From the NCBI GenBank assembly GCA_017424235.1, contig JAFPAQ010000195.1, positions 1 through 41,161 of the forward strand: a DNA stretch of 41,161 nt. The letters run 5' to 3'. Below, in pieces: positions 18,375-26,021 of the stretch (the first letter of the stretch is position 1; the number at the start of each line of letters is the position of its first letter). The notes under the pieces are model-generated. The model was not told where the DNA came from, did not search any database, and was given only the letters and a program-made list of their open reading frames with translations. The stretch comes from Lachnospiraceae bacterium (lineage in GTDB: Bacteria > Bacillota > Clostridia > Lachnospirales > Lachnospiraceae). A program made the position numbers and the translations under genes.

Positions 18375-19280
18375 ATGAAGAAAGAGAGTAAATTAGCAGG
18401 TCTTCAAAAGCGTAAGGCTATATCCGGATATTTATTTATCCTTCCATTTATAATAGGTTTCCTGACATTTATGGTTAAGCCGTTCTTTCAGTCATTGTAT
18501 ATGAGTTTCTGCAACATAGATGTTAGTGCAGGCGGATTTAAGAGTAACTTTAATGGAATAGCAAACTATATGAGAGCATTTACAGTTGATACTGAGTTTA
18601 ACCGACTCCTGGTTGAAGAAATCTCAAGAATGTGTATAAATTCAGTTGCTATCATGGTATTCAGTTTCTTTGTTGCTCTTATCTTAAATCAGAAATTTAA
18701 AGGAAGAGCATTTGTCAGAGCTATATTCTTCCTTCCGGTTATTTTATCATCAGGTGTTATTCTTGGTGTTGAGACAGATAATGCACTTTTATCAAGTATT
18801 CAGGATGCTATTCAGGAAACACAGACGGGTCCAAGCATTACAGATGCAATAAAGAATATTCTTATTACATCAGGTATTGGTGCCAGAGCATTTGAAACGG
18901 TATTTGAGATAGTTGAGAAGATATATGATGTAGCTATTGCATCAGGTATTCAGATTATCATTTTCCTGTCAGGTCTTCAGACAATTTCCGTAAATATGTA
19001 TGAAGCTGCTGATATAGAAGGATGCACTGCATGGGAAAGTCTCTGGAAGATAACATTTCCGATGATCAGTTCACTTTTTCTTGTTAACTGGATATATACA
19101 ATTATCGATTTCTGTATGAGATCAGATAATAAAGTAATGGAAAAGATTAGTGAAGAAATGATTGTACAGATTAATTACGGATTCTCATCAGCAATGTCAT
19201 GGATATATTTCGTAATTGTAATAGCGATTATAGGCGTAAGCTCACTGATTATTTCTAAGGGGGTTTATTACTATGAGTAA
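18375..19280 (+). CDS. CUT1 sugar ABC transporter permease, second set
   Basis: About 301 aa. Starts at 18363 and 18375 are both in frame; GGAAAGG at 18355-18361 is too close to the first and rather far (13 bases) from the second, so the start is uncertain. Hydrophobic segments begin at ISGYLFILPFIIGFLTF. The EAA loop reads EAADIEGCTAWESLWKITFP. An inserted hydrophilic stretch (about residues 132-170, with TDAIKNIL) lengthens the periplasmic-side loop compared with the first-set permease. It overlaps the next gene by 8 bp. Confidence 0.9.
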   Translation: MKKESKLAGLQKRKAISGYLFILPFIIGFLTFMVKPFFQSLYMSFCNIDVSAGGFKSNFNGIANYMRAFTVDTEFNRLLVEEISRMCINSVAIMVFSFFVALILNQKFKGRAFVRAIFFLPVILSSGVILGVETDNALLSSIQDAIQETQTGPSITDAIKNILITSGIGARAFETVFEIVEKIYDVAIASGIQIIIFLSGLQTISVNMYEAADIEGCTAWESLWKITFPMISSLFLVNWIYTIIDFCMRSDNKVMEKISEEMIVQINYGFSSAMSWIYFVIVIAIIGVSSLIISKGVYYYE

Positions 19281-20313
19281 GACAATGGCAATTAAAAACG
19301 ATCAGGCAATAAATAATAATAAAAAATCATCCGCGTGGAATGATTTTTGGGAAAGAAACAGAAAATCTGAAGGTTATCTTTTAAAGAAAACATTAAAAAA
19401 TGAGTCATTCAAGATAGTAAGATTTTTCCTTTTATTTGGAATGTGCTTTTTGATACTTCAGCCAATATTTAACAAGATTTCAATAAGCTTTATGGCGGAA
19501 GAAGACTTATATAATCCGGCTATAGTTGCAATTCCTGAACATTTTACGGCAGCTAACTATCAGCTGGCAGCAAAGTTTATGGATTTCTCAAAAACACTTA
19601 TAAATACAATTATTGTTTCACTGACAATAGCAGTATTGCAGATAGCAATATGTACACTGGTTGGATATGGTTTTGCAAGATTTGAATTTCCATTAAAAAA
19701 ATTCTGGTTTGCATGTGTAATTCTTATGATAGTAATTCCACCACAGACTATATCTACATCATTACATTTACATTTTAGATTTTTTGATTTCCTTGGTTTA
19801 TTCAAATTAACGACAGGAGATACAATTAACTTAAGAGGTTCTGCTTTACCATATTATCTTATGAGTGCAGGATGTATGGGACTTAAAAACGGTCTTTACA
19901 TTTTCATGATCAGACAGTTCTTCAGAAATATTCCAAAGGAACTTGAAGAGGCTGCATATGTAGATGGATGTGGAACACTTAAAACATTTTTTAGCATTAT
20001 GTTACCGGATGCAAAACCAATACTTACATCATGTTTCCTGTTTGCATTTGTGTGGCAGTGGACAGATGGATTTTATTCAAAAATGTTCCTTGGTAACATT
20101 AAGCTCTTATCAGTGCAGTTATCTATGATAGCTGAAAGATTAAGTTCATATATGACTAACACATTAGGTATATCTGGTGGTGCATCAGTTGGTTATACAA
20201 ACTGTATTGTTTCAACAGGTACACTGATGGTAATCGTTCCATTATTGATATTATACCTGTTTGCTCAGAAGGGCTTCGTAGAGAGTATAAGCAGTTCAGG
20301 TATAAAGATGTAA
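19273..20313 (+). CDS. CUT1 sugar ABC transporter permease, second set partner
   Basis: A 346-aa permease whose ATG lies inside the last codons of the previous gene, with AAGGGGG 9 bases upstream, indicating coupling. It has a 45-residue polar N-terminal extension (rich in N, K, S) before the first membrane segment, longer than the 303-aa permease of the first set. The EAA loop is EAAYVDGCGTLKTFFSIMLP and the C-terminus SISSSGIKM is typical. It probably works with the adjacent permease and the binding protein that follows. Confidence 0.92.
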   Translation: MSKTMAIKNDQAINNNKKSSAWNDFWERNRKSEGYLLKKTLKNESFKIVRFFLLFGMCFLILQPIFNKISISFMAEEDLYNPAIVAIPEHFTAANYQLAAKFMDFSKTLINTIIVSLTIAVLQIAICTLVGYGFARFEFPLKKFWFACVILMIVIPPQTISTSLHLHFRFFDFLGLFKLTTGDTINLRGSALPYYLMSAGCMGLKNGLYIFMIRQFFRNIPKELEEAAYVDGCGTLKTFFSIMLPDAKPILTSCFLFAFVWQWTDGFYSKMFLGNIKLLSVQLSMIAERLSSYMTNTLGISGGASVGYTNCIVSTGTLMVIVPLLILYLFAQKGFVESISSSGIKM

Positions 20314-20411
20314 TCTGTGATTATAGCTGTTTAGGGAGTTACAATTGGGACAGCTGTTACAGATTAGATATATAAAATAAGAAACCAAAATAGGAAAGGT
20401 AAGGTATTTTT

Positions 20412-21908
20412 ATGAAAAAGAAAGCAGCAAAAAAAGTATTAGCCGCAGCATTAGCTGCAACAATGGCAGTAAGCATGGTTGGATGTGGAAATTCTAACAC
20501 AGAGGCACCGGCAAACAACACAGCAAATGACAGTGCAGATGCAACAGCAGACACAACAGCAGATAGTAATGCAGATGCTGATGCAAATGACAGTGCAGAT
20601 GCAACAGCAGAGACAGAGGCTGAAGAAGAAGTAGCAGATGCATATGTTGTTCGTACAGATGCTGATGGTAACCCAATTGACTTAGGTGGTATGGAAGTTA
20701 TCATTCGTGACTGGTGGTCACCAGCAGAGAAAGAAGAGCCGGTTAACTCATTTGAAGAAGCAAGAGAAGAGTATTATGACTGGATTCAGGAAACATATAA
20801 CTTCACAATCAAACAGGTTGCTATTTCAGACTGGGGTTCAACTCCTGAAGATTTCTTAAATTATGCTACAACAGGTGGAGATGAGAACTATGTATTCGTT
20901 CTTCGTCCAGGTTCAGAGCTTGTTGCTGCAATGAACAGTGGATTAATGTATGACTTAGCTACACTTGATTGTCTTGATTTTTCTAAGGATAAATGGAAAA
21001 ACGGTGTAATCGACTTAATGGAAAAAGATGGTCATATCTATGGTATGAGTGGTGAAACAGTTGAGCCTAAGGGTGGTATGTACTTCAACAAGAGACTTCT
21101 TAAGGAAGCTGGTATTGATCCTGAATCAATCTACAAACTTCAGGAAGATGGAGAATGGACATGGGAAAAATTTGAAGAAATCTGTAAACAGGTTCAGGCT
21201 GATACAGATAATGACGGTGTGATCGATCGTTACGCAATGGTTAACTTTGCAAGTACATTCTATGGTGAAGCAGTTGCATCAAACAATGGTAACTTCATCG
21301 GTAAGGATGAAAACGGATATTACAACGCACTTGAAACAGAAGAAACAATGAATGCTTTAAACTGGGCATTAGATATGTTATCTACATATGATTATCCACA
21401 GCCGGAAGACAGTGAGTGGAACTACTGGCAGGAAGCTTTCGTAAGCGGATGTGGTGCATTTATCGCTGGTGAAACATATCAGGCTGGTCAGGATTGGTCA
21501 GAGATGGAAGATGACTTCGGATTTGTTTGCTTCCCTAAGGGACCAAAAGCTTCTGACTACACAAATATCATTGGTAACAACCCATGCTGTATCCCAGCTT
21601 GCTATGATGCAGACAAGGCTTGGAAAATTGCATTTGCTTATGATCTTTACACAGAGCCAATTCCAGGATTTGAAGATTATGACGGAAGAGATGCAGGATT
21701 CTATAACTCATTCAGAGATACAGAATCTGTAGAACTTACAATCGCAAGAATGAAAGAGAATGGTAGAGTTACATATCATACAATGATTCCTGGTCTTGAC
21801 CTTGGTCCAGACGTTATCTGGGGTATCAGCAAAGACAATACACCTGCTCAGAAAGCAGAAGCAATCAGAAATACATGGGCTTCATATCTTGAAGAAGCAA
21901 ATAAATAA
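20412..21908 (+). CDS. Sugar-binding lipoprotein of ABC importer
   Basis: A 498-aa CUT1-type substrate-binding protein. The signal peptide ends in a lipobox MVGC (Cys25). A long, acidic Ala/Asp/Thr/Asn linker (about 26-77) tethers the domain to the membrane across the cell wall. The binding domain starts near VIIRDWWSPAEKEEP. The ribosome site is AAGG, 7 bases from the ATG. It follows the second permease pair and ends ahead of a strong hairpin, consistent with raised expression of the binding protein relative to neighbours. Confidence 0.93.
   Translation: MKKKAAKKVLAAALAATMAVSMVGCGNSNTEAPANNTANDSADATADTTADSNADADANDSADATAETEAEEEVADAYVVRTDADGNPIDLGGMEVIIRDWWSPAEKEEPVNSFEEAREEYYDWIQETYNFTIKQVAISDWGSTPEDFLNYATTGGDENYVFVLRPGSELVAAMNSGLMYDLATLDCLDFSKDKWKNGVIDLMEKDGHIYGMSGETVEPKGGMYFNKRLLKEAGIDPESIYKLQEDGEWTWEKFEEICKQVQADTDNDGVIDRYAMVNFASTFYGEAVASNNGNFIGKDENGYYNALETEETMNALNWALDMLSTYDYPQPEDSEWNYWQEAFVSGCGAFIAGETYQAGQDWSEMEDDFGFVCFPKGPKASDYTNIIGNNPCCIPACYDADKAWKIAFAYDLYTEPIPGFEDYDGRDAGFYNSFRDTESVELTIARMKENGRVTYHTMIPGLDLGPDVIWGISKDNTPAQKAEAIRNTWASYLEEANK
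20523..20611 (+). repeat. Direct repeat in the lipoprotein linker
   Basis: A near-29-bp sequence starting GCAAATGACAGTGCAGATGC occurs at about 20523 and again at 20583, 60 bp apart. The period is 20 codons, so the linker could lengthen or shorten in frame by slippage or recombination. Confidence 0.85.
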
Positions 21909-21931
21909 TTTAAATTTATAAAAAATAATTT

Positions 21932-21967
21932 GTTGACATCAGGAAACTTTTTATTCCTGATGTCAAC
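21932..21967 (+). other. Strong 14-bp hairpin between binding-protein and GH3 genes
   Basis: Perfect 14-bp arms (21932-21945 with 21954-21967) around an 8-base loop. What follows is ACTATAAAAA rather than a T-run, so readthrough into GH3 is expected. A 3'-end stabiliser for the binding-protein message is the likely role (inference). Confidence 0.8.
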
Positions 21968-22014
21968 TATAAAAACAGAAAAAAAGCATCAAAAACATAG
22001 TGGGGTCAATTAAC

Positions 22015-24150
22015 ATGAGAGATAGAAAAAATGCAGCCCGAAGAGCAAAAGAATTAGTCAGCAAAATGACTATTGAAGAAAAAGCATCACAGCTTACATA
22101 TGACTCTCCAGCAATTCCAAGACTTAATATTCCGGCTTATAACTGGTGGAATGAAGGTCTTCATGGTGTAGCCAGAGCAGGAGTAGCTACCAGCTTTCCA
22201 CAGGCAATAGGTATGGCTGCAGCATTTGATACAGAGCTTATGAGCGAAGTGGGAAATGTTGTTGCAGTTGAAGGAAGAGCTAAATACAATACATATGCCA
22301 ATGAAAATGACAGAGGTATATATAAAGGACTTACATTTTGGTCTCCAAATGTGAATATATTCAGAGATCCAAGATGGGGAAGAGGACATGAAACTTATGG
22401 AGAAGATCCATATTTAACATCAGAATTAGGTCACTTTTTTGTAGAAGGATTACAAGGTGATGGAGAATATCTCAAGGCGGCAGCATGTGCAAAGCACTTT
22501 GCAGTGCATTCAGGTCCTGAAGCAATTCGACACAGTTTTGATGCGAAAGCCACTAAAAAAGATATGGAAGAAACTTACCTTCCGGCATTTAAAAAGCTTG
22601 TTAAAGAGTCAAATGTTGAGGCAGTTATGGGAGCCTACAATAGAACAAATGGTGAGCCATGCTGTGGTAGCAATACTCTTTTAAAGGATATTCTTAGAGG
22701 TGAGTGGGGATTTGAAGGTCATGTAGTATCTGACTGCTGGGCTATCAAAGATTTTCATGAGAACCATATGGTCACTTCTGATATATATGAATCAGCAGCA
22801 ATGGCTATGGAAGCAGGCTGTGATCTTAACTGTGGTAATGTATACCTTGTATTGCTCAGTGCATTACAGCAGGGATTAGTTACTGAGGAACAGATTACTA
22901 CAGCGGCTGAGAGAATGATGACATCAAGAATATTACTTGGTTTATTTGATGAGACTGAGTATGACAGTATAGGTTTTGACAAAATTGAATGTCGTGAACA
23001 TATTGATATTGCAAATAAGGCGACAGCTGAAAGTGTAGTATTATTCAAAAATAATGGAATACTTCCACTTGATAAATCAAAGATTTCAACAATTGGTGTA
23101 ATTGGACCAAATGCAAACAGTCGTGCAGCTTTGGTAGGAAATTACCATGGTACATCTTCTAAGTATGTTACAGTACTTGAAGGTATACAGAATTATGTTG
23201 GTGATGATGTAAGAGTATATTATTCAGAGGGCTGTCATTTATTTATAGATAGGGTTGAGCCATTAGGTCAGAGACAGGACAGATTAGCAGAAGCACTTAC
23301 AGTTGCTAAAAACAGTGATGTTGTAGTTCTTTGTTTAGGACTTGATGAGACACTTGAAGGTGAAGAAGGAGATACAGGTAACAGCTATGCTTCAGGAGAT
23401 AAGCCGGATCTTAATCTTCCTGAGGTTCAGGTTGAACTTATGAAAGCTGTAATAAATACCGGAAAACCTGTTATAGTACTCAATATGACAGGAAGTGCGA
23501 TGGATCTTAGATTTGCACAGGATAAGGCAGAGGCAGTTATGCAGTTATGGTATCCTGGAGCAAGAGGCGGAGATGTTATTGCAAAGCTTTTGTTCGGTGA
23601 GCTTTCACCATCCGGAAAACTTCCTGTCACTTTCTATAATGATTCTGCAGAGCTTCCTGAATTTGAAGATTATTCAATGAAAGGAAGAACTTACAGATAT
23701 TTTGAAAAGACAACATTATATCCATTTGGATATGGTCTTACTTACGGTGATGCTGATATTACAGAAGTTAAATACAATGATTTAACAGTATCAAAAGATA
23801 GTGAGATGGCACTTGGTTCAGACAATAAGTGTGAGTTAACAGTGACTGTAAAGAACAACTATGATAAAGAATTGCAGGAGGTTGTTCAGGTATATATTAA
23901 AGCAGTAGATTCACCATATTCAGAGCCAAACGCAAAGCTTTGCGGATTTGCAAGAGTAAAATTATCTGCAGGTGAAAGCAAAGCAGTTAAATTAAGCATT
24001 AACGAGCAGGCATTTACAGTAGTAACAGATGATGGTGATCGTATTAATGCAACAGGTACATTTAAGGTAAGTGTTGGTTTTGGTCAGCCTGACGAAAGAA
24101 CAAAGGAGCTTACAGGAAAAGAAAGTATCTCATTCAAACTTGTAAAATAG
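22015..24150 (+). CDS. GH3 beta-xylosidase, cytoplasmic
   Basis: A 711-aa glycoside hydrolase. The ATG at 22015 follows GTGGGG; the GTG inside that site is in frame but a less likely start. The barrel motif NVNIFRDPRWGRGHETYGEDP is characteristic of the beta-xylosidase branch of GH3. The nucleophile is predicted at Asp240 (VVSDCWAI). The sandwich domain and a C-terminal FnIII-like domain (with LCGFARVKLSAGESK) are present, so it is full length. With no signal peptide, it should release xylose from imported xylo-oligosaccharides in the cytoplasm. Arabinofuranosidase activity is a possible alternative, since GH3 members of this type can have both. It lies in the transport operon after a hairpin. 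Confidence 0.92.
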   Translation: MRDRKNAARRAKELVSKMTIEEKASQLTYDSPAIPRLNIPAYNWWNEGLHGVARAGVATSFPQAIGMAAAFDTELMSEVGNVVAVEGRAKYNTYANENDRGIYKGLTFWSPNVNIFRDPRWGRGHETYGEDPYLTSELGHFFVEGLQGDGEYLKAAACAKHFAVHSGPEAIRHSFDAKATKKDMEETYLPAFKKLVKESNVEAVMGAYNRTNGEPCCGSNTLLKDILRGEWGFEGHVVSDCWAIKDFHENHMVTSDIYESAAMAMEAGCDLNCGNVYLVLLSALQQGLVTEEQITTAAERMMTSRILLGLFDETEYDSIGFDKIECREHIDIANKATAESVVLFKNNGILPLDKSKISTIGVIGPNANSRAALVGNYHGTSSKYVTVLEGIQNYVGDDVRVYYSEGCHLFIDRVEPLGQRQDRLAEALTVAKNSDVVVLCLGLDETLEGEEGDTGNSYASGDKPDLNLPEVQVELMKAVINTGKPVIVLNMTGSAMDLRFAQDKAEAVMQLWYPGARGGDVIAKLLFGELSPSGKLPVTFYNDSAELPEFEDYSMKGRTYRYFEKTTLYPFGYGLTYGDADITEVKYNDLTVSKDSEMALGSDNKCELTVTVKNNYDKELQEVVQVYIKAVDSPYSEPNAKLCGFARVKLSAGESKAVKLSINEQAFTVVTDDGDRINATGTFKVSVGFGQPDERTKELTGKESISFKLVK

Positions 24151-24170
24151 TTACAAAAGTCATTTAATAT

Positions 24171-24200
24171 ATTGAAAAATATTTTCAATTATAGTAAAAT
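24171..24200 (+). promoter_or_regulatory. Internal promoter with overlapping palindrome, ahead of isomerase gene
   Basis: TTGAAA (24172-24177) and TAAAAT (24195-24200) are spaced 17 bp. The -35 sits inside a 19-bp hyphenated palindrome with 8-bp arms (24171-24178, 24182-24189), a good shape for a repressor operator. It would let the isomerase be expressed separately from the long operon. Confidence 0.6.
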
Positions 24201-24291
24201 GAGCTTTGTGATAAAATAACTATAAAAGTAAAAAAACAAAAAAGAAATTATAAAAATTGCATAAAAATAATTATTGCGGAGGATTAGAAAA

Positions 24292-25773
24292 ATGAAAAAT
24301 ATTCCAAAAGTTAAGTTGGGAATCGTAGCAGTAAGCAGAGACTGTTTTCCAGAGTCATTATCAGTTAACAGAAGAAAAGCTTTGGTAAAGGCTTATGCTG
24401 ATAAGTATGATGTAGAAGATATTTATGAATGTCCGGTATGTATCGTAGAAAGCGAAATACATATGGTACAGGCACTTGAAGATATCAAGAAGGCAGGATG
24501 TAATGCACTTTGCGTATATCTTGGAAACTTTGGACCTGAAATTTCAGAGACACTTCTTGCAAAGCACTTTGAAGGACCAAAGATGTTCGTAGCAGCTGCA
24601 GAGGAGACACAGGATAACCTTATCCAGGGTAGAGGTGATGCTTACTGTGGTATGCTTAACGCAAGCTACAACTTAAAACTTAGAAATATTAAAGCATATA
24701 TTCCGGAATATCCTGTTGGAGATGCTGAGGAATGTGCTGATATGATCCATGAGTTCTTACCAATCGCAAGAGCACTTGTTGGACTTTCAAATTTAAAGAT
24801 TATATCATTTGGTCCACGACCACTTAACTTCCTTGCTTGTAATGCACCAATCAAACAGCTTTACAACTTAGGTGTTGAAATTGAAGAGAACTCAGAGCTT
24901 GATCTTTTCGAAGCATTTAAAAAGCATGAAGGAGATGAGAGAATTCCTTCAGTAGTTGCTGATATGGAGAAGGAATTAGGAGCCGGAAATAAGAAGCCTG
25001 AAATTCTTGCTAAACTTGCTCAGTATGAGCTTACATTATTAGACTGGGTTGAAGCACACAAAGGATACAGAGAGTATGTTGCAATTGCCGGTAAGTGCTG
25101 GCCTGCATTCCAGACACAGTTTGGATTTGTTCCTTGCTATGTAAACAGCCGTCTTACAGGAAAAGGAATTCCGGTTTCCTGTGAGGTAGATATTTATGGT
25201 GTATTAAGTGAGTTCATCGGTACATGCGTATCTGAAGATGTTGTTACTCTCCTTGATATCAACAACTCAGTACCAAAGGATATGTACAACGAATCAATCA
25301 AAGATAAATTTGATTATAAACATACAGATACATTTATGGGCTTCCATTGTGGAAATACATGCTCAACAAAGCTTTGCAGCCATGAGATGAAATATCAGAT
25401 GATTATGGCAAGAGCTCTTCCTGAAGAAGTTACACAGGGTACTCTTGAAGGAGATATCGTACCAGGTGATATTACATTCTTCAGACTTCAGTCAACATCT
25501 GACTGCCAGATTCGTGCTTATGTAGCTCAGGGTGAAGTTCTTCCTGTGGCAACACGTTCATTTGGTGCAATCGGTGTATTTGCAATTAAAGAGATGGGAA
25601 GATTCTATCGTCATGTACTCATTGAGAAGAATTATCCACATCATGGTGCAGTTGCATTCGGACATCATGGAAAAGCATTATTTGAAGTATTCAAATATCT
25701 TGATGTTCCAATGGAGGATATTAACTACAATCAGCCGGCAAGCCTTCCATATGCAACAGAGAATCCTTTCTAG
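24292..25773 (+). CDS. L-fucose/L-arabinose-isomerase-fold sugar isomerase
   Basis: A 493-aa cytoplasmic protein of the fucose/arabinose isomerase superfamily. The ATG at 24292 has GGAGG 9 bases upstream. The metal-ligand residues of FucI appear conserved: Glu298 (SCEVDIYG) and Asp322 (LLDINN) are 24 residues apart, as are Glu337 and Asp361 in E. coli FucI. A His-rich stretch PHHGAVAFGHHG (450-459) is in the right C-terminal area for the third ligand. It probably interconverts an aldose and a ketose. In a xylan locus a pentose (D-xylose or L-arabinose) is the likely substrate, but the sequence does not decide it. It has its own promoter and ends at a terminator. Confidence 0.85.
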   Translation: MKNIPKVKLGIVAVSRDCFPESLSVNRRKALVKAYADKYDVEDIYECPVCIVESEIHMVQALEDIKKAGCNALCVYLGNFGPEISETLLAKHFEGPKMFVAAAEETQDNLIQGRGDAYCGMLNASYNLKLRNIKAYIPEYPVGDAEECADMIHEFLPIARALVGLSNLKIISFGPRPLNFLACNAPIKQLYNLGVEIEENSELDLFEAFKKHEGDERIPSVVADMEKELGAGNKKPEILAKLAQYELTLLDWVEAHKGYREYVAIAGKCWPAFQTQFGFVPCYVNSRLTGKGIPVSCEVDIYGVLSEFIGTCVSEDVVTLLDINNSVPKDMYNESIKDKFDYKHTDTFMGFHCGNTCSTKLCSHEMKYQMIMARALPEEVTQGTLEGDIVPGDITFFRLQSTSDCQIRAYVAQGEVLPVATRSFGAIGVFAIKEMGRFYRHVLIEKNYPHHGAVAFGHHGKALFEVFKYLDVPMEDINYNQPASLPYATENPF

Positions 25774-25805
25774 ATTTTAGCAATATAAGGTAAATGAGAT
25801 TAATT

Positions 25806-25846
25806 AAAGGGATGTTTTGCAGAGAAATCTGTCAAACATCCCTTTT
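25806..25846 (+). terminator. Terminator of the 17-kb operon
   Basis: Perfect 12-bp stem (25806-25817 with 25834-25845), 16-base loop, and a T-run forming the end of the stem and beyond. It is the first good intrinsic terminator since 7109. Confidence 0.92.
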
Positions 25847-25928
25847 TAATATTATAATTTGCATATAAAACATAATATATTTAAAAACATAAAAAATACA
25901 AAAAAATAGAGATATTTTCAGAAAATTG

Positions 25929-25937
25929 TGTTATAAT
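25929..25937 (+). promoter_or_regulatory. Extended -10 promoter of chemoreceptor gene
   Basis: TGTTATAAT is an extended -10 element with a perfect TATAAT at 25932-25937 and no clear -35. It lies 85 bases ahead of the chemoreceptor ATG. No flagellar sigma-D motif was seen. Confidence 0.5.
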
Positions 25938-26021
25938 GAAATAAAATTCATTATCACGAGGGGCAATGAGTGTAAGCGTGAGATGCTTCATAATTATTGA
26001 TGTGATAGAATGGGGGAAATT

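Noticed and set aside
20357..20704. Minus-strand Ala/Ser-rich open frame
   Set aside because: It is the antisense of the repetitive acidic linker of the binding lipoprotein; repeat composition keeps the frame open.
25938..26021. Riboswitch (c-di-GMP type) in the chemoreceptor leader
   Set aside because: The leader is short, pairs only weakly (TCACG with CGTGA) and lacks the conserved core expected of that class.
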